A stretch of 47,839 bases of DNA from Pseudomonadota bacterium (GCA_017464085.1 JAFUEE010000110.1:1-47839), one strand, 5' to 3'. Counted from the first letter of the stretch, positions 25,262 to 34,435 are shown. Translations and numbers: made by a program. The notes: generated from the letters alone by a model not told the origin.

Positions 25262-25696
25262 CAGTAAGGTTTCCCCCGATCGAGATAAAAAGCCGTAAAG
25301 CGTTCTATCTTTTTATGGCTGATTTCGCAATGCCTATTAAATCCTGGTATTGTCCAGCTTCATGGAGGTTGCTGAAACATTGCAATTTGTGAGCAGGGAA
25401 TGTGCACTACGCGGTTGAAGTCAAGGCGTAAAGCCGGCTTGCGATTTGTGTGCTGGGGAATGGGCGGATGTGGGCATAAATAAAGGCTTGATGGTGCAGA
25501 AGCAGGCTTGCCGAGTGCCGGATGATGGAATTGCAGATGCCTCATTAAATGGTCGTGTAAAAAAATTGTGAGAGTGTTTGATTTTAAGCGCAATACGCTC
25601 TAAAAGCGGCAGAAGTGGGTTTATGTAGTTAAACCCTTAAAAAACGACCTTTACGTACCCTTTTTTGGGGCAAGGATTTTAGAGGGATTTTTAGTG
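25262..25696. other. Gene-free divergent intergenic region
   Basis: It lies between two divergent starts and should hold both promoters. A GGGTTTATGTAGTTAAACCC hairpin lies at 25615-25634. No open frame with a credible start is seen. Confidence 0.4.
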
Positions 25697-27607
25697 ATGA
25701 AGAACAAACTTATCCTCTCGCTGTTGCTGAGTTCGCTTGCGTGTACATTTTTTGCTTGTGACGACGATGAGCCAGATCCGACGCCATCGCGTCCGACAAA
25801 TGAATGTTCTGTGGCAAAGTGCGAGGGCAATACGGTCTATCTGTGCGTGGATGGCAAGTATAAGCTGTCGGAGAACTGTGCATATAAATGTGAAGCGGGC
25901 AAATGCGTGACAAATGAGCCAATACAGCCTGGGACGTCGTGTGCGAATGGGGAGAAGCGCTGTAATGGCGATATTCCGCAGACATGCAACGCGAGCGGAC
26001 TTTGGGTGAGCGGCGACAAATGCCTTGAAGGGCAGAAATGTGAGAATGGCGTTTGCACGGGCACGCCGGTGGTGCAGCCTGATCCTTCAAAGTGCACGAA
26101 TGGGGAGCAGAAATGCGAAGGCAACAAGGCGATGGTCTGCTCTGGAGGCGCGTTTACTGTAAATGAGGAATGTGCTTACAAGTGCGAAAACGGCGTGTGT
26201 GTGGATGAGCCGGTTGAGGAGACGCTCTGCACAGGCAAAGCGGACGGTTGCTATTGCTCGAGCGCGCTTGCAGGTGCGAATTCGTTCTGCTGCAAGGGCG
26301 AAAAAGTGACCGGGGAGCAGCAGTGCAAAGACAGTACGTCATTCTGCATGGCGGATGGCGATGCGCCGAAATGCGTCGGCTGCCGCAATTCGAATGACTG
26401 CGATGCTGCAACGCCTGTGTGCAGTGCCAATGTCTGCGAAGCGAAAAACGCCGAGTGGTGCAAAGGCAAGGCTGATGGCTATTATTGCCGCACCGAAGAT
26501 GGCGTGGATACAGGGTTTGGCTGCGATGGCGGCAATATCGTGCAAGACGGCTGGTTCCCTCCGACTGAATGCAATGACGGCAACAATCGCGTTTGCAGAG
26601 CCAGTACACAGGGCTTCGAATGCGTGGAATGTCTTGGGGATAATGATTGTGAGTCTGGCAAGGTCTGTGACACCAGAAATAATACATGCGTCATTCCTGG
26701 TGGCGACAAAAACAGCTGCCCGAACGCTTCTTTCGTGGGATCTACATGCTATACGGATCCGAATTATTTTGAGTATGTCGTAGCTTGCGATCTTGGGAAT
26801 GAGAAGAGCCGCTCGAAGTGTGCGGACGATCCGAACGGGAAGGTCTGCATCAAGGATGGCGATGATTATGCTTTCTGCGGATGTAAAAAGGATACGGATT
26901 GCAATGGCTATAAGTGCCAGTCAGGCAATTTCTGCAAATCTTCTTGCGCGAGTGATTCTGACTGTGCCAAGGATTATTCTTGTCAGTCCAAGAAGTGCAT
27001 CAAAGCTGCTGAGCCTGAATGCACGAAGGATAGCGATTGCAAGAGTGGTTTTGAGTGCAAGAACCAGGTCTGCGTAGAGAAAGCGGCCGAGCCAGAATGC
27101 ACGAAGGACAGCGATTGCAAGAGTGGTTTTGAGTGCAAGAACCAGGTCTGCGTAGAGAAGACCCCGGCTGGCGGCGATTCCAATTTCTCGCTGACGATGA
27201 AAGCATCTTGCGATGCGATGCAGAAAGCTACGAATGGAATTGCGACCTGCGAATCGAGCGATGCCAAGAATTATACGATTAAATATGAGAATGGCGTCAC
27301 TGTTGTCCTTGTTTCAAGTGCGAATATTAGCGGTACTTGCAACATGAAAAAAGGGACGGGCTCGATTTCTGTTTCCGGTGTGAAAGCTGGTAGTAAGGTT
27401 TATGTGACTTGGTTGCTCGGTACAGATAAGTTTGATGCAAACCTGTTAACATTTGATGATGGGGTTGCAACAGCTACTGCAAAGGCCAAAGAAAAGAGCG
27501 TTGCGCAAGAAGATGCATTCACAGTAAGCAATGGCGCAACAAGCTTTGTGCTGACCAATTCGACGGGGTCAAACGTTATTCAGGTCTCTAAAATTGAAAT
27601 CAGGTAA
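25697..27607 (+). CDS. Cysteine-rich surface lipoprotein with a C-terminal beta domain
   Basis: The ATG at 25697 is preceded by AGAGGG; a GTG one codon earlier is also open. The 636-residue product has lipobox FFAC and an acidic DDDEPDPTP spacer. Three six-cysteine modules follow (for example CEGNTVYLC, CEAGKC). The next part has dicysteine units and a Dickkopf-like pattern, DSDCKSGFECKNQVC, repeated exactly as a 26-residue unit near residues 435-490. The final 140 residues lack these repeats and look like a beta-sandwich, perhaps a ligand-binding tip. It ends with a bulged-hairpin terminator. Binding or adhesion is inferred from architecture only. Confidence 0.88.
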   Translation: MKNKLILSLLLSSLACTFFACDDDEPDPTPSRPTNECSVAKCEGNTVYLCVDGKYKLSENCAYKCEAGKCVTNEPIQPGTSCANGEKRCNGDIPQTCNASGLWVSGDKCLEGQKCENGVCTGTPVVQPDPSKCTNGEQKCEGNKAMVCSGGAFTVNEECAYKCENGVCVDEPVEETLCTGKADGCYCSSALAGANSFCCKGEKVTGEQQCKDSTSFCMADGDAPKCVGCRNSNDCDAATPVCSANVCEAKNAEWCKGKADGYYCRTEDGVDTGFGCDGGNIVQDGWFPPTECNDGNNRVCRASTQGFECVECLGDNDCESGKVCDTRNNTCVIPGGDKNSCPNASFVGSTCYTDPNYFEYVVACDLGNEKSRSKCADDPNGKVCIKDGDDYAFCGCKKDTDCNGYKCQSGNFCKSSCASDSDCAKDYSCQSKKCIKAAEPECTKDSDCKSGFECKNQVCVEKAAEPECTKDSDCKSGFECKNQVCVEKTPAGGDSNFSLTMKASCDAMQKATNGIATCESSDAKNYTIKYENGVTVVLVSSANISGTCNMKKGTGSISVSGVKAGSKVYVTWLLGTDKFDANLLTFDDGVATATAKAKEKSVAQEDAFTVSNGATSFVLTNSTGSNVIQVSKIEIR

Positions 27608-27619
27608 TCTATAAAACCT

Positions 27620-27700
27620 GCCGCTATTGGCTTTGCCAATACGCAGCTTTTGGGCCGGTGCTATGGCGCGCGAAAGCGCGGCATACGCACCGGCTTTTTT
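27620..27700 (+). terminator. Bulged hairpin pair acting as terminator
   Basis: 27620-27647 is a TATTGGC/GCCAATA hairpin with an unpaired C. 27654-27694 has outer arms GCCGGTGC/GCACCGGC, an unpaired C and inner TATG/CATA, followed by TTTTTTATTTT. This makes the second a standard intrinsic terminator for the gene ending at 27607. Confidence 0.8.
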
Positions 27701-27751
27701 ATTTTGGTGATAGCCCCTCGGGGATATCACGCATTCAGGGCATCGACTGGC

Positions 27752-29059
27752 TCATGAATTTGAAGGCGTTTCTTCAATTTCCGCGATGAGCGTTTTTAAA
27801 TTCTGTATGTAAACATCGAAGAAGTGATTGATAATCTCTCGATCCTTGTCGTTTCCGCGAGTGCAGATGGCAAGCGTCATATCATCGCCGAGCGTGGACA
27901 TCGAGAGCAGGATATATGGCTTGTATTTGACCGCTCCGGTAATGAAGCCGTCGATGGGCTCGTGTCCTTGCAGATTTAATGTATGAATGTCGATTCTGCC
28001 GATGTTGCTCAAGGCACAGGGCGGGTTTGAATAGACCGTGAAGATGAGCTTTTCTGCGACAGCATGTGGGAATATGCGGAATATGAGCGAGATGAGCGGA
28101 AAACCGTGCAGGCCCATATAGGGATCGCTTTTGAAGTTGTCTGCCGATTGCTTGGCGGAATCAAGCGTGTCTGAGATGCGCGCGCCTTTTTGCTGGACTT
28201 CGCATTGCATCCATGAGGTGTGATTTGTAATACTTTTTAAGGCTTCCCCTTTGAGATGACGGCGCAGATCGATCGCGCAGGATATGGATATCTTTCTGTT
28301 GTCTGAAAATTCTGCGATTTCGTAGAGCGAATGGAAATAGGCGGCCAGCAATAGGTCATTCATGGTCGCTTTACGTTTCTGTGCGACTTCATGAAGCTGG
28401 CGCAACATGCCTGAGGGCAGTTTTCGCCGGATGAGCATCGTGTGATCCTCGGGGGTGCTCGGTGCCAGCGGGAAAAAGTCGTCATCTTTTGTGTTAATGT
28501 TTTTAAAGAGGCGCAAAGCGGCTTTTCGTGCATCCGGGGAAAGACATTCGTACACCGCCATGTGTGAACGGTTCCCCATTTTGATTTCACCTTCGGGGGC
28601 TCCGCTTGCAATGTTATTGTAAATCTTGCACATCGCGCTCAAGAAATACTTGAGTGATCCGCCATCCATGCACATGTGATTTACGAGGATGCAGATCGTG
28701 CTTTTGCCGCCGTGATAGAAAACGGTGACAAGCATTTGTATGGGGGCATCGGGTTCTATATATCCGCAGAGAAAATCGTCTTGTGACTGTTCAAGGTCTG
28801 CATCGTCAATTTCCTTGAATGTGAGGACTTGGTCGATCTGATATGGGGCGACTGACCAGTATGAGCGGAAAAATTCGCCATTGAAACTCGCGTGTAAGAC
28901 AGGAATTTCTTGAAAAATATACTCAAATGTATGCTTCAATATTTCGGCATCTAATCTGAAATCGTAGCAGAACGATGCGTGAATCATACGGTCATTGAGA
29001 CTGCGGAACAGGTAGTGCATATTGTCCCACAGATGTGCATCCAGCATGTTGTGTTTCAT
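27752..29059 (-). CDS. Condensation-domain-like acyltransferase
   Basis: The product has 435 residues. It has the two-lobed layout of the chloramphenicol-acetyltransferase/condensation superfamily. The active-site motif HHxxxDG appears as NHMCMDG near residue 163, so the catalytic second His and the Asp-Gly are kept while the first His is Asn. A late SNIGRIDI stretch matches the second-lobe region of PapA and alcohol-acetyltransferase-like members. It stands alone with no carrier protein, adenylation or fatty-acid gene nearby, so a lipid or small-molecule acyl transfer is more likely than peptide synthesis. AAAGGAAA precedes the ATG. Confidence 0.75.
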   Translation of the reverse strand: MKHNMLDAHLWDNMHYLFRSLNDRMIHASFCYDFRLDAEILKHTFEYIFQEIPVLHASFNGEFFRSYWSVAPYQIDQVLTFKEIDDADLEQSQDDFLCGYIEPDAPIQMLVTVFYHGGKSTICILVNHMCMDGGSLKYFLSAMCKIYNNIASGAPEGEIKMGNRSHMAVYECLSPDARKAALRLFKNINTKDDDFFPLAPSTPEDHTMLIRRKLPSGMLRQLHEVAQKRKATMNDLLLAAYFHSLYEIAEFSDNRKISISCAIDLRRHLKGEALKSITNHTSWMQCEVQQKGARISDTLDSAKQSADNFKSDPYMGLHGFPLISLIFRIFPHAVAEKLIFTVYSNPPCALSNIGRIDIHTLNLQGHEPIDGFITGAVKYKPYILLSMSTLGDDMTLAICTRGNDKDREIINHFFDVYIQNLKTLIAEIEETPSNS

Positions 29060-29331
29060 TCGTTTCCTTTGTTAGATATGGCTTGAATCCTATCGTTGTT
29101 GCTGGCGATTTGGCGATAGGGCCAAGCCGGTGTTAAAAAAGTCAACATTTTTTTTGACACAATTATGCTATTATAGGTCAATTTAATCAGAAAGGCTAGT
29201 ATCTAATTGCAAAAATACGTGATATTTCCTTGAACACTCCCCTTGTCTCTCCATGAATGGGAAAGGGGAGATAATGACGCTAATTACGCAACTAGACGCT
29301 GGTTGTATGAGGTGGCAGCCTCACAAACATT

Positions 29332-29970
29332 TCACGATTTCTTTACCTTGAAGGATTTTCTGTGAATCGGAGTGGGGCCGAGTTTTGCGAGTGCGGCTCT
29401 GTGTGCAGCTGTGGGGTATCCGACGTTTTGGGCAAAGCCGTATCCGGGATACTGGGTGTCGTATGCGATCATGAGGTCATCGCGGTGGACTTTCGCGAGT
29501 ATGGATGCGGATGCGATTGACCACGCTCTCCCGTCACCTTTGACGTATGCAGTCTGTGGGTAATCAAAGTTTGGGATGAGCTTGTTTCCGTCAATGATGA
29601 CATGGACATTCGAACAGTCGGCGCCAAGCTGCTCGATGACATTGTGTGCAGCGAGTTTCATGCCGAGCAGGCATGCCTGGAGGATATTGAGTTCGTCGAT
29701 TTGTTCAGGGGACATGTCGAGGACGCAATAGGCAGCAGCTGTTTCGTGAATCGCGTCGATGAGCTGTGTGCGTTTTTTTGCGGAGAGTTTTTTGGAGTCA
29801 TCGATCAGGGAAAAAAGCGGCAGATCAGGGGAGACGTTCAGGGGATAGGCGACACAGGCAACAGTAGCTGGTCCCGCGAGCGGGCCTCGGCCGACTTCGT
29901 CACAGCCGAGGATATAGCCCTGATAGCCTTCTCTGCGCATGAGCATCTCGATGCTTTCGTATGGGTTCAT
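29332..29970 (-). CDS. rnhB: Ribonuclease HII
   Basis: RNase HII removes ribonucleotides and RNA primers from DNA duplexes. The 212-residue product has GCDEVGRGPLAG (catalytic Asp and Glu), DSKKLSAKKR, the Asp of VIIDGNK and SIASASILAKVHRD. These are all hallmarks of the type II enzyme, and the length is normal. Its ATG overlaps the stop of the cysteine-rich lipoprotein gene upstream by four bases, so it is translated from the lipoprotein transcript. The gap upstream (29060-29331) of the acyltransferase gene holds no gene. Confidence 0.96.
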   Translation of the reverse strand: MNPYESIEMLMRREGYQGYILGCDEVGRGPLAGPATVACVAYPLNVSPDLPLFSLIDDSKKLSAKKRTQLIDAIHETAAAYCVLDMSPEQIDELNILQACLLGMKLAAHNVIEQLGADCSNVHVIIDGNKLIPNFDYPQTAYVKGDGRAWSIASASILAKVHRDDLMIAYDTQYPGYGFAQNVGYPTAAHRAALAKLGPTPIHRKSFKVKKS

Positions 29971-30944
29971 TTGCAGCCTGTTTTATCTTTGTTGCAGTTG
30001 CCCGGGCAGGGAACTGAGCTTTCGAAGTAATAGTAGTCATTGAGTACGCCGTGAACGCAACGGTATGTGGAGGTTGAGAAGTACTCGTTATACTCGACAT
30101 CTTCGTATGTGGAATCGTCTTCGCAGACGGTATAGGATTCGCCAAGCGTAGAGCATTTTTCAGCATCTGAGAAGCAGCCGACGATATCGCGGCCATCGCC
30201 GTAAAAATCCTCAAAGATGTCACAGATATATTTTTTGCCGTAATTCTTCACGCAATCGATTTTTTCGACCTTGTAAGATCCTGTGCTTTCCCCGTTCGCG
30301 TCGAACTGTTCGATGCATGCGATGGCTTCTGTCGTGCCATAGCATCGCTCTGTAAACGTATTGGGATCGCATTTTTCGCCAGGATTTCCTGTTGTGACAG
30401 TGGGCGCGTTTGACGAACCTGTGCTTTTGCACGCATTCCCGATGCATTCCATGCCAGAGGCGCATGTCTGCGTGGTGAGGATGTTATTGAGGCAGATTCT
30501 GAGACTATGAGTGTTCAGGCAGGTCGGGGTGAATGTTTTAGAGTCGCAGAGCAGATCGTTTGTCGGATCTTGAGGTTTGACAGGGTCTTGAGGAATGACT
30601 GGATTTTGGGGTTCGACAGGGTCTTGAGGTTCGACCGGATCTTGAGGAATGGTCGGATCTTGAGGTTCGACCGGATCTTGAGGAATGGTCGGATCTGTTG
30701 TCGTTGTATTTGGAGTGCACAGACCGGTCAGGGCGTTGCAGGTTTCGTTTATGCTGCAGGGGACATTGGTGATCTGGGCGTGTATGCACATATTGCTTGA
30801 GCGCAGGTCTGAGCTGCAAGCCGGGATATATGTTGAATCACAGTTCTGGGATGAGTTGGAGTCTGTGGTGTTGCTTGCTTCCTCGCAAGAGGCGAACAGC
30901 AGGGATGAAAGGATAACGAGAATGGGTAATGATCGTGAAGTCAT
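29967..30944 (-). CDS. Cysteine-rich lipoprotein with a Pro-Gln-Asp-Pro spacer
   Basis: I chose the ATG at 30944, which starts a lipoprotein signal with lipobox FASC; the open frame reaches 30983. The product has 325 residues. Two or three cysteine modules flank a rod of QDPVEP-type hexapeptides (about residues 85-130). The remainder has further cysteine pairs up to a CNKDKTGCK end. It shares the module style of the lipoproteins at 25697-27607 and 45790-47721. It overlaps rnhB by four bases, an unexpected coupling of a surface protein with a DNA repair enzyme. Confidence 0.87.
   Translation of the reverse strand: MTSRSLPILVILSSLLFASCEEASNTTDSNSSQNCDSTYIPACSSDLRSSNMCIHAQITNVPCSINETCNALTGLCTPNTTTTDPTIPQDPVEPQDPTIPQDPVEPQDPVEPQNPVIPQDPVKPQDPTNDLLCDSKTFTPTCLNTHSLRICLNNILTTQTCASGMECIGNACKSTGSSNAPTVTTGNPGEKCDPNTFTERCYGTTEAIACIEQFDANGESTGSYKVEKIDCVKNYGKKYICDIFEDFYGDGRDIVGCFSDAEKCSTLGESYTVCEDDSTYEDVEYNEYFSTSTYRCVHGVLNDYYYFESSVPCPGNCNKDKTGCK
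30556..30700 (-). repeat. 18/36-bp coding repeat of the Pro-rich spacer
   Basis: Direct repeats of 18 and 36 bp encode PQDPVE/PQDPTI hexapeptides. Near-identical copies suggest slippage-driven length change. Confidence 0.8.
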
Positions 30945-31277
30945 GTCAGCTCTCTGAAATGATCCAATTGGGCAAATAGCCAAGACGCACCAAAATGTCG
31001 AAAATATGCCCCCGACACTGGCATTTTATAGCAAACTCAGGCATTAAAGGCGAATAATATCGTGAGCGTCACTCCTGGGCATGCGATGGATATCGCGCCT
31101 GTTCAGTCAGTATCGAGGGGCTGTAATTTGGATGGTTCAGTCAGAGCACAGACGATATGGGCGGCCTTGTCTTTTGCATAAAGTGGCAAGTTGCATTGAA
31201 ACATGTGTCGCGTTAAAAAGCAGGCTTGGAAATTGGCAGGCACATCATTGTTTTGTCGCCATTTAGAAGGAGCATGA
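30945..31277. other. Gene-free divergent intergenic region
   Basis: It separates the minus-strand lipoprotein-rnhB unit from rlmI. The motif GTTCAGTCAG occurs twice (near 31098 and 31135). No gene is seen. Confidence 0.4.
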
Positions 31278-32501
31278 ATGAGTCGGGAATATCCAGTATT
31301 TACAGTGACGCCAAAGGCAGAAAAAAGCCTCAGAGCGGGTCATCCCTGGGTTTTTGGGGATGAAGTGACGAACATCAGTGGAACGTATGCGCAAGGGGAT
31401 CTTGTCGATGTCAAGAGTGTGAAGGGGGCATATCTTGGCACAGGGCTTGTCAATGACAAGAGCAAGATCCGAGTCCGCATCATATCGACGAATGCCAATG
31501 ATCGCTTTGACAGAGCCTTTTGGATGCGGAGAGTCCAGTATGCGATCGAGTATCGCCGGCATGTGATGGGGGAAGATTTTAAGTGTTGCCGTCTGATTTT
31601 TGGAGAGTCTGATCAGTTTCCCGGGCTAGTGGTGGATCGCTTTGGGGATGTGCTGTCTATCCAGACAATGTCTTTGGGTATAGAGCTGCGCAAGTCTATG
31701 ATTTTTGAGCTGATTCTCGAGACACTTGAAAAGATGGGGGAAAAAATTTCGGCGATATATGAGCGCTGCGATGTTGGAACGCGTGCGCTTGAGGGGCTTG
31801 AGCAGTATAAAGATTTCTATCATGCGGAAGGGCTTCGCGATGATCTGAACGGTCATGTCGAGATTGTGGAAAATGGGATTTCTTTTGATGTGAATTATAT
31901 CGATGGGCAGAAGACCGGATATTTTTTGGATCAAAAATACAACCGCCGTGCCGTGATGACGCTTGCACGTGGTCGTCGTGTGCTAGACTGTTTCACACAT
32001 ACGGGATCGTTTGCGCTGCATGCGGCCAAGGGGGGCGCGGAAAAAGTGACTGCGGTGGATATTTCGGCACTTGCGATCGAGCAGGCACGTGCGAACGCCG
32101 AGCGCAATGGGCTTGAAGCAAAGCTGGAGTTTGTCACTGCGGATGTGTTTGATTATCTGACGTGCTGCGCGGCAGAGCGCTCAAAATCATTCGATTTTAT
32201 TATCCTTGATCCGCCAGCATTTACAAAAAGTCATTCGACGGTGCGAAGTGCATATCATGGCTATAAAGAGATCAACATGAAGGCTATGCGAATGCTCCCT
32301 CGTGGCGGATATCTCGCGACATGTTCGTGTTCGCACTTTATGAAGGATGAGCTTTTTCAGGAAATGCTCTTGGATGCTTCACGGGAGGCGGGCGTGATGT
32401 TGCGTCAGATTGAAGCGCGTCAGCAGTCGTGTGACCACCCGATATTGCTTCAGGTGCCAGAGACAAATTATTTGAAATTTTATATCTTTCAGGTTGTATA
32501 G
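31278..32501 (+). CDS. rlmI: 23S rRNA (cytosine-C5)-methyltransferase RlmI-like
   Basis: The family methylates C1962 of 23S rRNA with S-adenosylmethionine. The 407-residue product has an N-terminal PUA domain (HPWVFGDEV, DVKSVKGAYLGTG) and a middle linker ending DGQKTGYFLDQKYNR. A Rossmann methyltransferase follows, with LDCFTHTGSFALHA (SAM loop) and LDPPAF. The catalytic Cys region is CSCSHF. AAGGAGC sits just ahead of the ATG. The gene is monocistronic. The related RlmK-type or other PUA methyltransferases cannot be excluded, but full-length similarity favours RlmI. Confidence 0.93.
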   Translation: MSREYPVFTVTPKAEKSLRAGHPWVFGDEVTNISGTYAQGDLVDVKSVKGAYLGTGLVNDKSKIRVRIISTNANDRFDRAFWMRRVQYAIEYRRHVMGEDFKCCRLIFGESDQFPGLVVDRFGDVLSIQTMSLGIELRKSMIFELILETLEKMGEKISAIYERCDVGTRALEGLEQYKDFYHAEGLRDDLNGHVEIVENGISFDVNYIDGQKTGYFLDQKYNRRAVMTLARGRRVLDCFTHTGSFALHAAKGGAEKVTAVDISALAIEQARANAERNGLEAKLEFVTADVFDYLTCCAAERSKSFDFIILDPPAFTKSHSTVRSAYHGYKEINMKAMRMLPRGGYLATCSCSHFMKDELFQEMLLDASREAGVMLRQIEARQQSCDHPILLQVPETNYLKFYIFQVV

Positions 32502-32613
32502 TGTTGGTATTGTCGAATATTTTTAGTGTATTCAACATTTAGAATGTGTTTAACGCCTGTGGATATGGCACCTGGTGACCCCTTTCAGAGTGCATACTTG
32601 GGGTAATTCTGTT

Positions 32614-32690
32614 TTCCGTGGTTGCGCCCTTCGGGCTTGCCCCGGGCTAATTTCAATCATCCTGAAAGGGCGATTGAGGGTTGCTCACAT
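32614..32690. repeat. Dispersed two-hairpin element, diverged copy 3
   Basis: GTTGCGCCCTTCGGGCTTGC and CCCCGGGCTAATTTCAATC match copies 1 and 2, but the left outer arm is decayed (TTTTCCGTGG) and the second hairpin is weaker. It is followed by CACGCTCGTTGAACAGAG, which also precedes the bulged hairpins at 36803. Confidence 0.7.
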
Positions 32691-32719
32691 TTCACGCTCG
32701 TTGAACAGAGCCGAAAAAA

Positions 32720-32742
32720 AGCCGCTCTATGTGGGAGCGGCT
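32720..32742 (-). terminator. Intrinsic terminator of the SH3b/NlpC-like gene
   Basis: On the minus strand AGCCGCTC/GAGCGGCT is followed by a run of seven T. A second hairpin (TGACCGC/GCGGTCA) lies at 32756-32773 beside the stop codon. Confidence 0.85.
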
Positions 32743-32777
32743 TTAATGATTGGGGTGACCGCTAAGCGGTCATCTGA

Positions 32778-33971
32778 TTATTGACGGGAGAGATAGTAAC
32801 CGCTGTCACGGCTCTTGGTAGCGAATGTGACACGTTGTTTGTTGGTGTTTTCGTTATTGGAGCCGATGAGTGTGATCGTGCTTCCGTTGTTCGAGTACAC
32901 GAGCTCGGTATGTCCGAGGGAGGTATTGCACCAGATATCGCCTTTTTTGGCCTGTGAGCCGCTGATTTTGCGATAGCCATAGCCATTTTTGAGTGAGCTA
33001 TACATGGAGCTGACGCCATCGAAGTGCTTGCTGAGCCAGCCGACGTTCTGAGAGCATGCGGTGACAAAGTTTGCGCAGTTGCAGTCATAGCCATAATTAT
33101 AGGTACTGCCATACACCGAGAGGTCGGTCAGGTTAGGGAGTTTGGGGCTATGCTTGATGAAGTCGTGCGTATAGAGACCAGTCTTGCTGAAGAGGTAATT
33201 GGTTGCGTACTCGGCAGGATTTGTGCCAGAGGGGGCGGAGCCGCCGCCACCGCCGCCATTGCCGCCCGAGGACTGTTTGCTGGAGGACAGATAATCACTG
33301 CAGACCCAGCCAGTGCCGGAGCCGTATTTGATCTGCGCCCAATTGCCGGAGGTCTTGTAAACGGAGACAGAAGCGCCGTTGCTGAGCGTGCCGAGTTTGG
33401 TGTAGCCCTGACCGGCGCCGGTGCGAACATTCAGGCCGTCACGTGCAGTGACATACATGGTTTTGGTTGAGCCGCCGGCATTGTCGCTGGTGCTGTTTCC
33501 GCCACCGGCGTTGTTGCTGCCTGAGGTTGAGGCCGTGTACTTTTTGCTGATCCATCCCGTGGAGCCGTTATACGAGATTTTGAGCCAGCCGTTGGATTCC
33601 CCGGAATAGCTGACGACTTTTCCGTTGGAGAGTGAGCCGAGTACTTTGTAATTGGTGCCTGCGCCCGCACGCACGTTGAGCGCGGAGGCTGTGATACGGA
33701 CTTGACCGGAGGCAGAGCTTGCGCTGTTTCCGCTGCCGGCATTGCCACCGCTGTTTCCGCCACCAGTGCTGCCCTGGGTGATGGAGGTGTATTGTTTGGA
33801 AATGTAGCCTGTCTGTCCTGCGTAGCTGATCTGCAGCCAGCCCTGGGTCTCGCTGTAGAACTGAACCGTCTGACCGTTCGAAAGCGCGCCGATCTTCTTG
33901 TTGCTCGTTCCGGGACCTTTGCGGACATTAAGACCGTCTCTTGCCGTGACTTTTGCTGTTCCTGCTGCCAT
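32778..33971 (-). CDS. Three-SH3b cell-wall hydrolase with NlpC/P60- or CHAP-like domain, no signal peptide
   Basis: The product has 397 residues and starts MAAGTAKVTARDGLNVR, straight in the first bacterial SH3 domain. Three SH3b domains (about 5-62, 88-145, 170-230) each carry DGLNVR- or ALNVRAG-type starts and a GWxxxxY pattern, joined by Ser/Gly linkers. The C-terminal domain (about 250-397) has a candidate catalytic Cys in YDCNCANFVTAC and His in GHTELVY, as in papain-like peptidoglycan amidases. No signal peptide or membrane helix is seen, unlike most host SH3b hydrolases. This is the layout of a phage-type endolysin or a secreted-system effector. No phage genes lie around it. The ATG follows an AAGGAGAC site. 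Confidence 0.85.
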   Translation of the reverse strand: MAAGTAKVTARDGLNVRKGPGTSNKKIGALSNGQTVQFYSETQGWLQISYAGQTGYISKQYTSITQGSTGGGNSGGNAGSGNSASSASGQVRITASALNVRAGAGTNYKVLGSLSNGKVVSYSGESNGWLKISYNGSTGWISKKYTASTSGSNNAGGGNSTSDNAGGSTKTMYVTARDGLNVRTGAGQGYTKLGTLSNGASVSVYKTSGNWAQIKYGSGTGWVCSDYLSSSKQSSGGNGGGGGGSAPSGTNPAEYATNYLFSKTGLYTHDFIKHSPKLPNLTDLSVYGSTYNYGYDCNCANFVTACSQNVGWLSKHFDGVSSMYSSLKNGYGYRKISGSQAKKGDIWCNTSLGHTELVYSNNGSTITLIGSNNENTNKQRVTFATKSRDSGYYLSRQ

Positions 33972-34435
33972 GACTTTGTCTCCTTATTGTTGAATGTACC
34001 TTCTCAAAAAGACTACCTATCTATTATTTATAATAGCCTCTTTGTCTGAATGCAAATATTAATTATTTCATTCCAGCTGTTTGAAATTTTTTGATGCTCA
34101 TGGGGGAGACGTAAGCAATCCTGTTCAGGCAGGCCGTTTTCAGACGGCTTGCAGGCGCTTGAAACGTTGACTTTTGAGGCGTAGCTTGCGCTGGGAAAAG
34201 TTGCTCTGAAATATATTTATACTTTTTATGTGACACATGTGGGTATTTGTATGTAGATTACGGGAAGTGTCGTTTTGGAAGAAACGCATGTCATTGAAAA
34301 TGGTGTTTATGCGTTTGGCGGATGAAAAAGGCTCTGATGCTTGGAATCTGCTTGATCGGGCGAGTATTTGGGCGGTTTGATGCATGGATGCGCTGGGAGA
34401 TGCGTCCGTTGATTGTTACAAGGGAGCAACGGGGT
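33972..34435. other. Intergenic region ahead of folC
   Basis: Bases 34322-34435 are an in-frame upstream extension of folC that I do not include. A GCCGT/ACGGC hairpin lies at about 34133-34149. Nothing else coding is seen. Confidence 0.4.

Noticed and set aside
34133..34149. A GCCGTCTGAA-like word (Neisseria uptake sequence) in a hairpin
   Set aside because: A single copy in a non-neisserial context is expected by chance.
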